NCBI RefSeq assembly: GCF_019393635.1
Contig: NC_057864.1
Coordinates: forward strand, 444,176,822-444,240,821
Length of the DNA: 64,000 nt
Direction: 5' to 3'
Origin: Dromiciops gliroides
Taxonomy: Eukaryota; Chordata; Mammalia; Microbiotheria; Microbiotheriidae
The notes under the pieces were generated by a model that saw only the letters and a program-made list of their open reading frames with translations, searched no databases and was not told where the DNA came from. Positions 56,191 to 64,000 of this stretch are shown in pieces (the stretch's first letter is position 1; the number at the start of each line of letters is the position of its first letter). Made by a program: the position numbers and the translations under genes.

Positions 56191-56430
56191 TACCACCTTC
56201 CCCAGGCTCCGAAATAATAAGTAAATAAATTAATAAATAAACGCGGAGGCGCCTTTCAAAAGAAAATTGACTCGTAGCTCCTTGCAGCCTCACAGAGCAC
56301 CATCTGTCATGCAGACAGCAATACAAATTCAGGAACTTATAGAGACATGCCTGCCTGTAATAAAACAATGCGCCGGCGGTTCGAGAATAACCTTGGAGAG
56401 GAAATGTGGTGGTCTGCAGCCAGGGGATGG
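56190..56430. promoter_or_regulatory. Candidate conserved non-coding element in the NHLH2 intron
   Basis: A TE-free block with abrupt composition: an A/T core (AATAATAAGTAAATAAATTA) at 56211-56240 sits inside GC-rich flanks. It is followed by complex sequence with an E-box-like CATCTG and short motifs such as CATGCAGACAG and AATACAAATTCAGG. It looks constrained, but this is inference from composition and location; there is no comparative evidence here. Confidence 0.35.
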
Positions 56431-57470
56431 CGGTGGCGGTGGCAGAAATGTTAGGAAGAGAGCCGGGGGATGTAGAGAGCCTGGGAGGGAGGGAAGACAT
56501 CACTCTCATCCTACAGAAAACGCGAGCTCCAAGTCATCACGGCAGGGGGAAAGTTTCAGCTATCCCACAGCCCCAGAGCGCTCGGGGCTGCTCTAAGTGT
56601 CCGGAAAGAGGCCCAGGCTAACCCCCCGGGGGCCCGCGCTCTTTCCCAATACAACGAAAACCCTGGGGAAAGACTCCCAAGTTCGGGTCCGCCTTCGGAA
56701 TCGCAGCTTCCTCACCCTAAAGACACGTTCGAAGACGGACTCCGGAGCCCACTGACAACGCGGAGCCCTCCCCGATCCCCCACCCACCCCCCTTTTTTTT
56801 TCCGCTCTTTCGTCTGTTTAAAGAAATGAGCGGCTGAGCGCGGAAATCCACCTGCTAGTGTCTCCATCCCAATGCGAAGAGAGCGCAGAGGACATCATAA
56901 TTCTCTAAACCCTGAAAGCCAGAGCCTATTGCCCCGGGAGTCCACGTTCATTTCCGAGGCAACCTGGGCGCTCTTTTCGAGAAAACAAAAGCGAGAAAGA
57001 GTATTCCTGGTACCGTCCGGACCACTGTCCTCTTGGCACAAATTTGGTCGTGAAATACCTTTTACCCATTCTTTTCTTTTTGGTTCTTCCTTCCTCTGAA
57101 GAGAGCCTCGCCTTCAGAGGCATCATTAAAAACCAAAACAAACAAAACCAAAACAAAACAGCTGAGAAACCCGGCTTTGGAAATGAGAGTCCTTGCCAAT
57201 GAATTTAAGAGCTGTTTGTGTTTAGAACTCATCTCCCATGGACCTAAGCAAGCCCAAAGAAAAAAACCAAAGAAGATAATCCACAGCTGCAGTTTAGGTA
57301 CAAAGTTGGTAGTTTACCCTGGACAGTGTGTGGATTCGCTTCCATTTTTTAGCCCCTGAAACAGTTTTTGCTGTAGGCATTTCTTTTGCTTTGGAAAGTA
57401 ACTGAAAGGCATTTTTAAACGTGCTTGTTTGTTTGTTTCCCCCACAGAATAAGCTCGATTAGTTTTAAAG
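56431..57470. other. NHLH2 5' non-coding region, no element recognised
   Basis: Moderately GC- and CpG-rich to about 56900 and more AT-rich beyond. No SINE or LINE fragment and no credible coding frame. An A-rich (AAAAC)n-like patch lies at about 57130-57160. Probably intron or alternative promoter sequence of NHLH2. Confidence 0.35.
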
Positions 57471-57503
57471 TGGTAAATAAGTGATGGGATGAATAAAACT
57501 TAC

Positions 57504-57600
57504 CTTGGAAAACCCCTCAAAGATCCTGTCTCAGATCTTTTAGAGTGAAAATCCCAGGGAAAAGGGAAGAGGTAGGGGGTACGATCCCCAACGCGGAAGA
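57504..57600 (-). other. NHLH2: Candidate NHLH2 non-coding 5' exon B (3' boundary defined by donor)
   Basis: On the minus strand TTTTCCAAG|GTAAGT is a full-consensus splice donor, with GT at plus 57503-57502, so an exon would end at 57504. The 5' edge is undetermined. A weak acceptor, TCACTCTAAAAG, would make a very small exon starting at 57536; otherwise this is an alternative first exon. Inferred from the splice-site match and gene context only. Confidence 0.35.
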
Positions 57601-57609
57601 GGGCAAAAA

Positions 57610-58285
57610 AATGAAAAGCAACAAATTATGGTTGTAGTCAAAAATTAAAACGAAGCTGTCATCTCTCTGCTGGCCACGGTGATGGAAGAGAATTCCTCGC
57701 GGTTTGGAACAGGAATGAAGGTTCTCTTGGCGGATATATTAAAAATACATTTTCTCTCTTTGAAAAAAATATATAGAAAATATTCGTTGGCTGGTTTTCG
57801 ATTTTCATATGATTTGTTGAAAAGTCTTGTGTCTTTTTCCCTTCTCGGCTTCCAGGTCTCTATACAAAAACAAACAAACAAAAACAAAAGGGATGCAGAA
57901 ATAAACACCATGAAAGCAAAAGGCTCATTTCTAATAGTCAACAGATCAAGAAGAATGATGGTTAAAATAAGATTTCTTTCCTCTTGTACTCCTTGCCTTC
58001 CCTTAATAAATCTTAGGAGAACACTGATAAATACAGTCAGAGATGCGATCTCGTCAGAATTGAGGATTTTTTCCCCCTAGATAAGGCTTTGTTCCGCCGG
58101 TATCTCTCCTGTTCCCAGGAACACAATACTGTAACTCGGGAATTATGTTTTCTTTCCCTTCGCCCTCGTTTATTTATATGTATAAATAGATATGGATATA
58201 GATATTTTTTTCGAAATCCTTCAAGGCTTGGCTATATCACACCTCCCTCCCCCACATCCCTTCCACCCTAGAGTCCCTTTTCTTT
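57610..58285. other. TE-free sequence between the two candidate 5' exons
   Basis: Mostly AT-rich and free of recognisable dispersed repeats. Open frames are short and show no family resemblance. If the two donors are real, this is the first intron. Confidence 0.3.
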
Positions 58286-58287
58286 AC

Positions 58288-58470
58288 CTTGTAATAAAAA
58301 TATAGTCAGTAGCTTGAAGATGCTGGGTTGGTGAAAAGTGAAAGTCTCCCGCTAGTCACAGTGACAGTGAAGAGGAGAAAGACTGGAGAGAGGTGGTAGA
58401 GCAGAGGGGAGGGGGGGGGAACAGCAGAGATCCGTGTGTGGCTTCTTGGCTCTCCTGGTACCAATTGATT
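58288..58470 (-). other. NHLH2: Candidate NHLH2 first non-coding exon A
   Basis: The minus strand reads TTTTTATTACAAG|GTAAAG, a strong donor with GT at plus 58287-58286. The upstream 180 bp are unique and repeat-free and follow the CCAAT-bearing block at 58554-58589, at a spacing fitting a transcription start near 58450-58500. The start is not defined by the sequence. 5'-RACE or CAGE would decide. Confidence 0.4.
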
Positions 58471-58553
58471 CAGCCTAGAGATGGTGTAAGAGATAAAGGC
58501 TTAAGAAGGAGGATGGAATTTTTTCCCTAAATTGATATTTAATGGGAAATCCT

Positions 58554-58602
58554 ATTGGACAGAAACCTGGACATGAGTCACTTAATTGGACTTGACATCT
58601 GT
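58554..58602 (-). promoter_or_regulatory. NHLH2: Candidate NHLH2 promoter-proximal cluster: two CCAAT boxes, AP-1-like site, E-box
   Basis: Within 50 bp there are minus-strand CCAAT words at 58554-58558 and 58585-58589, a perfect TGAGTCA at 58574-58580, a TTAATTGG homeodomain-like word at 58582-58589 and an E-box CATCTG at 58596-58601. The cluster sits 270-310 bp upstream of the strongest candidate first-exon donor. Motif matches alone are weak evidence; the clustering and place make it plausible. Confidence 0.35.
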
Positions 58603-59730
58603 CACAGTGTGGGAGTTTTCACAGCCCAAATATTTTCAACAGATCAGATTCCCATTGAATCTGTGCCACAAAATATACCAGTTGAAAGCAGTCCATGACA
58701 TAAACCTTGGCCTCTAAGCAGAGTCCACCGACATAATAAGAATATTTATCTTTTGCACGATGAGTGAAGCAGCCTTTAGGTGAAAATAAACAACATATTG
58801 ACTATGGAAAAACTCCCATGACATTTGTAAACAGCAAGGATGACAACAACAACACAAGAATGCTGTTTGAAAATGTGGTGGAAAATGATAAGCTTGTATG
58901 CATAAGGAATATATTTATATGCATATATATTACACAAATATCTTATTATTTAAAGAATATGTGTATATATGTTTATCTTAATATCTTAAAAATGTATGTC
59001 CTTTAAATAAGAAATATGTATGCATCTATTAAGTACTATAAATTAGTTTAACATTTATTCAATCATGCTTATTTTATACCCTTCAAAATGTATTTCAACG
59101 GGAATGAAGCCTATAAATCTCTTCTTGAGATAAATATTATTGTGGCAATTTTCAGAGAGTTAAATAGCTATAAATCAAATAATTATTTGAAAGGCCTTAA
59201 TTGTACAAAATAAGTTCTTACTAGTTGAAAAGATTGATGATCCATCATAGAGTTAGAAACAGAATCCAGGTATACTCATTTTAATGATCACTAGATGAGA
59301 ACACGCTGCCTTTCTGGGTATGTTTGTTTAGCCATTCATTTGCTCACTCATTCAAGTTAAAATATGGCATGGCACATGTGCTGATGATCCAACTTCCTTC
59401 TCCCCTATTTTAGCAGGCAGGCACCTTCATTTCTGTGGAGTACATAGTGCTAAGATTTTGTAAACACACACAAATCAACATTATCTTCCAGTGCCTACAT
59501 AACCTGGTGGACTTAAAAATGCATATATACTTTTCAAGAAAGGGGGGAATCCAATTCAATCTTTTTAGTGATTTTGATTTTTTAAAATTATACTAACAGT
59601 CATTTGACTAACTATGTATGTTCTAATCATAATTTGGGACATTTTATGGGGTTGAATTTTTTTTCAATTATGTAGTCTAATTCTCCCCTTAATCCCTAGG
59701 GAAGTTTGTGGAGGAGGAGACTCCTTCATG
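58603..59730. other. TE-free upstream flank of NHLH2
   Basis: AT-rich and without recognised repeats. The first 150 bp (to about 58760) continue the promoter-like block. A TATA/TATG-rich patch lies at 58910-59030. No gene is supported. Confidence 0.35.
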
Positions 59731-59735
59731 GGTTG

Positions 59736-59738
<3 letters not shown>

Positions 59739-59800
<62 letters not shown>
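59739..59800. repeat. (TG)n microsatellite, 31 units
   Basis: An uninterrupted TG dinucleotide run, immediately upstream of the NHLH2 regulatory flank. Confidence 0.98.
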
Positions 59801-59804
<4 letters not shown>

Positions 59805-60119
59805 AACTCTATTTTTCTGACGAATGGCCTTTACTTGGAAAAAGGGGCAAGTGACTAGCTGCCTGCTGGGAACTACCCTTTGGGGCTTTTCAGGATGATA
59901 AGCAGTAGAGTTTTCCTTTGCACACATTTTTTATGCTTAGAGAAACATTGAAGAGACAGGTTAAGAGTTTCCTTCCCCTTCCCCTCAATATAAAAGCTAA
60001 GTATTTTCTAGCTTTCCTGGAGCTTTCCAGGATATTACTCCAGCTCTGACTTCTCTTTCTACCCATCCCAATCTTGACCCTATATTTAACCAAATTAATA
60101 TTCTACTGTTGTCCACTCT

Positions 60120-60295
60120 GGAGTCATAGGAATACAGATTGAAAGCTGGAAAGGACCTTAGAGGTGAGGAACCTGACACCTAAAGACATTAAATGATTTG
60201 TGCAGGGTCAAACAGGTAATAAGTAGCAAAGTTTGTCTTCAAAACTCAGGTCATCTGATTCCAGATTCAGCGCACTTTCTATTGTACCAAGCTTC
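60120..60295 (-). repeat. MIR SINE fragment
   Basis: AGCTGGAAAGGACCTTAGAG, GATTTGTGCAGGGTCAAACA. First dispersed repeat upstream of NHLH2. Confidence 0.65.
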
Positions 60296-60362
60296 TCTCT
60301 GCCTCTCTGTCTCTCACTCTCTCTGTCTGTCTCTGTCTGTCTGTCTGTCTGTCTGTCTCTCC
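60294..60362. repeat. (CT)n/(CTGT)n low-complexity tract
   Basis: CTCTCTGCCTCTCTGTCTC and CTGTCTGTCTGTCTG runs. Confidence 0.9.
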
Positions 60363-60988
60363 TTTGATACCTTGTCATATTGCTGCTCATCTCTTGATAA
60401 CCCCAACCCTAGATTACTCCTGATGCAGGACTTCTATACTATTACTGATCCTGTGACTAAATAGGAAGTCATATAAATGTGTTAAATGGGTCTATGACAA
60501 AGTTATGTTATCTAATCTCAACTGGGCTCTCACTGAAACAAGGCAATCTTCATATTCTTCCCTGATTGATTTTCTATCATACTCCTCACAGTTCTTTCCA
60601 ACCTTTTCTTCTCTCCTCACACGCCTCTCTTCATATCACCCTCTCACACTCTCTTAGCAGTGGACCTCATCTCATACTTTACTAAGAGAATAGAAGCTTT
60701 TTGCCTTGAGGTCCTCATCACTCAACTGAAACTGCTCCTCCAGAATTGTCAATGATGTCTTAAATGTCAGTTCCAATGATCTTTTAACAAGCCACATCCT
60801 TTTTTACCTCTGTGGTATTTGATACTGTTAACCACACTCTTCCCCTTGAAAACTCTCTACTTTCTGGGATTTCATTACACTGCACTTGGTTTTCCTCCCG
60901 CCTCTCCTCCTCTGTCTCCTTCATACTTCATAATCCATGTCAAGCTTCCTAATTCTGATTGTATTCCAAGGCTCTTTCCTGGAACCTT

Positions 60989-61056
60989 TCCTCTTCTTCC
61001 TCTTCTTCTTCCTCCTCCTCTTCTTCTTCTTCTTCTTCTTCTTCTTCTTCTTCTTC
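60989..61056. repeat. (CTT)n microsatellite
   Basis: TTCTTC units, pure from about 61021. Confidence 0.95.
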
Positions 61057-61816
61057 ACATTTTTGCAGCAATTTCATCTCTCATGTATTCACTTATCATC
61101 TCTGTGCAAATGATTTTCAGATCTAGTGATATCCTGGTAAATGGTTAACAACATAATTACCCCACCCCTCTGCCCTGCAAAAAAAACTGTTCCCATGACA
61201 CAATTTTAAATTTAATGTGCATTATTGACATTTTTTCATTACTTAGTTAAGTCTGAATATTCAACAAAATAATAAATCAAGATTTTATCTGTAGCATTTA
61301 TCCATTTGAGATGGAAACACTCACACTAAAAATTTAACAATGGGCTCTTGTGAGCCTAGTCAAGCTGACTCCAGCACAATCCTGTCCAGATGTTTATGTC
61401 CAACCCTATAGCTTCTCTTGATCTCCAGTCCTACATCGACTTTTGCTTATTAGACATTTTGACTTGGTTGTGCAGTAAGCATCCTACACTCAATAGTTTA
61501 GAAACAGAATTCATTATTTTCCCCTTCTTCATATCCTTCCCCACTTTCCTAATTATACTGTTTCTGTCAATGGTAGCATCATTCTTGCAGTCAACCAGGA
61601 GTCATCTTAGGTGACTTGGTCACCTCTTCACTCTCTCCTACTCTATATATTCAAATAATTTCCAAGCCTCAAATTTCACCTCCACAACATGTCTTGCATC
61701 TGTGCCCTTCTCTCCAGTGAAATAGCCACCACACTAGGTTGGGCCCTCATCACCTCTCACCTGGACTATTGCAAATAGCCTCCTAATTGGTCTCCCTGCC
61801 TCAAATCACCTTTTTC

Positions 61817-62000
61817 TTTCTTTTTCTTTTTTCTTTTCTTTTCTCTTCTTTCTTTTTTTGTGGGGCAATGAGGGTTAAATGACTTGCCCAGGGTCACACA
61901 GCTAGAGCTAGTAAGTGCCAAGTGTCTGAGTCTGGATTTGAACTCAGGTCCTCCTGAATCCAAGGCTGATGCTTTATCCACTGTGTCACCTAGCTGCCCT
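61817..62000 (-). mobile_element. WSINE1-type SINE in the sense L2
   Basis: GAGGGTTAAATGACTTGCCC to TGTCACCTAGCTGCCC. AAATCACCTTTTTC (61803-61816) recurs as AAATCTCCTTTTTC (62001-62014). A 6-bp AGAGCT-type duplication occurs in CAGCTAGAGCTAGTAAG. Confidence 0.92.
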
Positions 62001-62464
62001 AAATCTCCTTTTTCAAGTCATTCCCCACATGGATGCCAAAGTGACAGTCTTAAAGCACAGATTTGACCATGTCACTCCCCTATCCAAGAACCATCAGTGG
62101 CTCCCTATTGCTTCTAGAGTCAAATACAGATGCTTCTGTTTGGTGTTTAGAGTCTTTTACAAGCGGTCTCAGGACTACCTTTACAGATGTATACATTATT
62201 CACACGCTTGATGGCCCAGACAAACTAATTGACTTTCTATCCCTCATATATGGTGATCCATGTACCTTTTGTGTGGATTTTTACAGGATTTTTTTTTAAT
62301 CCTAGAACATATTCATTACTCATCTCTGCCTCTGAGACTCTTAAGGATTCTTCCAGGCTCATCTCAATTGTTTTCTCTGACTTGAGGCCTTTTCTGATCT
62401 CCCTCCCCCACCTCCAGTTGATGGCACCTATTTGGCACAATGCCTGGCACTTTTGAGAGAAATG

Positions 62465-62970
62465 ATTATTGATAAGCAACTATCTGGGGAGAACTGTAGT
62501 TCCCCCTTTTTTTCTAAAGCCCTAATTTCAAAAGTTCAGTCTCTTGAATAACATTACTGATCATGAGATTGGATTCACTCTCTTGCCAATCTGGGTCAGA
62601 TACCACCCAGGTGAGGAAGCCATTTTGCTCTACTTAGGTTTGGTTGGGGATGAATTCTTTGAATAGATTTTCCAAGGCTGAGGGGTTTGGTGTAGCCTGG
62701 ATATAGTGATAGTTTCTCTTTGACCTGATGTCACTCTCAACTCCTCATTGTAATATTCATTCTCTCATTAATTGCTAACCAATCAGACTTGATTGCCACC
62801 CTCAGGAACACCCCTCTTCCAAAGGGCATATAAGCCTTGAGCCTGCCATTATTGTCTTTGGCATTCCAGAGTGCCACTGGTTTTCTTATAAAATGTGGCA
62901 TTATTAACCAAATGATTAAATTACCCAGAAATGATGTCTCTTGAACTTCTTAAATGCCACATCCTAAAAT
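62465..62970 (+). mobile_element. Candidate solo LTR (ERV-L/MaLR-like)
   Basis: An LTR-like promoter order: GCTAACCAATCAGAC (CCAAT at 62779-62783), then CATATAAGCC (TATA-like, 62827-62836), then about 140 bp to the end. It interrupts no recognisable element. The edges and target duplication were not resolved. Confidence 0.38.
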
Positions 62971-63640
62971 TACAATTGTATTTACCTGTATATTTGTTAT
63001 TTCTCCCAGTTAAATGTAAGGTACTTTAGTGCAGAAAATGGTTTGTTTGGGGTTTTTGTTTGTTTGCTTATTTGTTTTGCCATTATTTCCTTTGGACCTA
63101 GGTCAATGTCTGGCATATAGTAGATGCTGAAGCTCAGAGATTACGTCTAGCTCAAGGTAATACAGGTGGAGAGTATCAGAGCCAAGATTCAAATCCTGTA
63201 CTAAACTCGAATATTGTCCTCTTTCTATGTCTAGAGGACATAGGGATCATCCCCTTGCTGGAAGCATTTGAAACCAAGTGAAGGGGAGTACTCCCTAAGA
63301 GAGTGAAGATAAAAGACAAGTCAATGGTACCTGAAGTCTTTCTCAAAAGTCACTGAAGTAAGAGTAAGAACATACAAGTCAATCCACACAGATTCATAGA
63401 CTTTCCATCTTGTCCCCAGTAAAATAAACAAATGGAAGTTGGCTGTACATAGCTTCGGCAGAACAAGCCTGAACAGAAAATTGGTTGGGTCTACTAATCA
63501 TTCATTGTTCACTGAAATCTGTCACGAAATTGAGAAAAGAATTACGCTTATGGGTTCCAGGCTGCCGAATTTACCACCAGAAATCAGATTGTATTTTTTG
63601 GTTGCCACAATTCTGCCAGAGTTTGGGTAGACCCAGATAT
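62971..63640. other. L2 tail, MIR scrap and unassigned sequence
   Basis: GGTCAATGTCTGGCATATAG, then TAGATGCTGAAG, resembles an L2 tail (63100). AGCTCAAGGTAATACAGG (63150) is MIR-like. Beyond 63240 nothing is recognised. Confidence 0.35.
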
Positions 63641-63805
63641 TGTTTGAGGCAGATAGGTGATGCCATAGTGCATAGAGTACTGGACCTGAATTTGGTAAGA
63701 TCTGAGTTCAAATCCAGACCCAGGTACTTACTAACTGTATGACCCTGGGCAAGCTACTTCAATTGTCTGCCTCAGTTCCTTCATCTTAAAGTGGGGATGA
63801 TACAT
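63640..63805 (+). repeat. CORE-SINE/MIR-like SINE
   Basis: GGCAGATAGGTGATGCCATA, GAGTTCAAATCCAGACCCAG, CTAACTGTATGACCCTGGG. Confidence 0.8.
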
Positions 63806-63819
63806 AGGAAAAAAAGGGC

Positions 63820-63980
63820 GGGGCAGCTAGGTGGTGCAGTGGATAAAGCACAAGCCTTGGATTCAGGAAAACCTGAGTTCAAATCTGGCCTCAGACACTT
63901 ACACTTACTAGATGTGTGACCCTAGGCAAGTCACTTAACCCCCGTTGCCCTGCAAAAAAACCCCAAAAAACAAAAAAAAG
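63820..63980 (+). mobile_element. WSINE1-type SINE
   Basis: GGGGCAGCTAGGTGGTGCAG to CCGTTGCCCTGC plus an A-rich tail interrupted by CCCC. Confidence 0.93.
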
Positions 63981-64000
63981 GGGGGGTTATTAAAGAACTA

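Larger units (their letters stand above)
60540..62460 (+). mobile_element. L2 LINE ORF2, C-terminal half and 3' end, sense
   Basis: Order as in L2: GACCTCATCTCATACTTTAC, ATTGTCAATGATGTCTTAAA, GGCTCTTTCCTGGAACCTTT, CACCTGGACTATTGCAAATA, GACCATGTCACTCCCCTATC. A (CTT)n array (60989-61056) and a SINE interrupt it; numerous stops. Confidence 0.82.

Noticed and set aside
58764-59006. 80-codon plus-strand frame upstream of NHLH2
   Set aside because: Tail is AT-repeat translation (ICIYITQISYY), no domain.
1-64000. Exons of the expected neighbours CASQ2 or SLC22A15
   Set aside because: No peptide resembling calsequestrin-2 or an organic-cation transporter was found; in the human map these genes lie tens of kb away.

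Overview
The window is nuclear DNA from a marsupial, most likely an Australidelphian (dasyurid, diprotodontian or relative). The evidence is about a dozen copies of a tRNA-headed SINE of the WSINE1 type (start GGGGCAGCTAGGTGGC, end CATTGCCCTGCAAAA). Longer CORE-SINE/MAR1-type copies, marsupial-type LINE-1 3' ends, and a background of old MIR, L2 and L3/CR1 sequence are also present. The species cannot be fixed from sequence alone.

Only one protein-coding gene is supported: NHLH2 (neuronal bHLH factor HEN2/NSCL-2), on the minus strand. Its 135-codon reading frame lies in one terminal exon (CDS 54170-54577, splice acceptor at 54586-54587). The 3'UTR probably runs down to about 52490. Two strong minus-strand donor sites, at 57502-57503 and 58286-58287, probably end non-coding 5' exons. 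The likely promoter lies around 58450-58600.

Layout. 1-5600: mostly unassigned sequence with MIR and L2 scraps. 5600-11060: LINE-1 and a long antisense L2, interrupted by two SINEs and a younger LINE-1. 11060-13560: more antisense L2, with an (AG)n tract. 13960-16290: antisense L3/CR1-like ORF1 remnant carrying a LINE-1. 16290-18600: L2, LINE-1, MIR and SINE nests. 19060-20640: unassigned, possibly retroviral. 20640-21700: simple repeats and L2. 22470-24360: chimeric SINE and sense L2. 25560-27120: L3/CR1 and MIR. 28590-29450: SINE with a hairpin, then L2. 30540-31870: second L3/CR1-like ORF1 remnant. 33530-33990: candidate solo LTR. 34735-38345: long antisense LINE-1 with four insertions. 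39100-50360: SINE, MIR and L2 mosaic. 50360-60120: the NHLH2 domain, with no recognisable dispersed repeats but with several microsatellites, including a CCTCT array of about 330 bp. 60120-64000: L2, a candidate LTR and SINEs.

No exon recognisable as a flanking gene (CASQ2 or SLC22A15 in the human order), no RNA gene, CRISPR array or operon was seen. Most reading frames are translations of repeats. The points most worth a second look are the pentanucleotide array beside NHLH2, candidate regulatory blocks in and upstream of the gene, a SINE rearranged into a 15-bp-arm hairpin, and insertions whose target duplications give a relative chronology.
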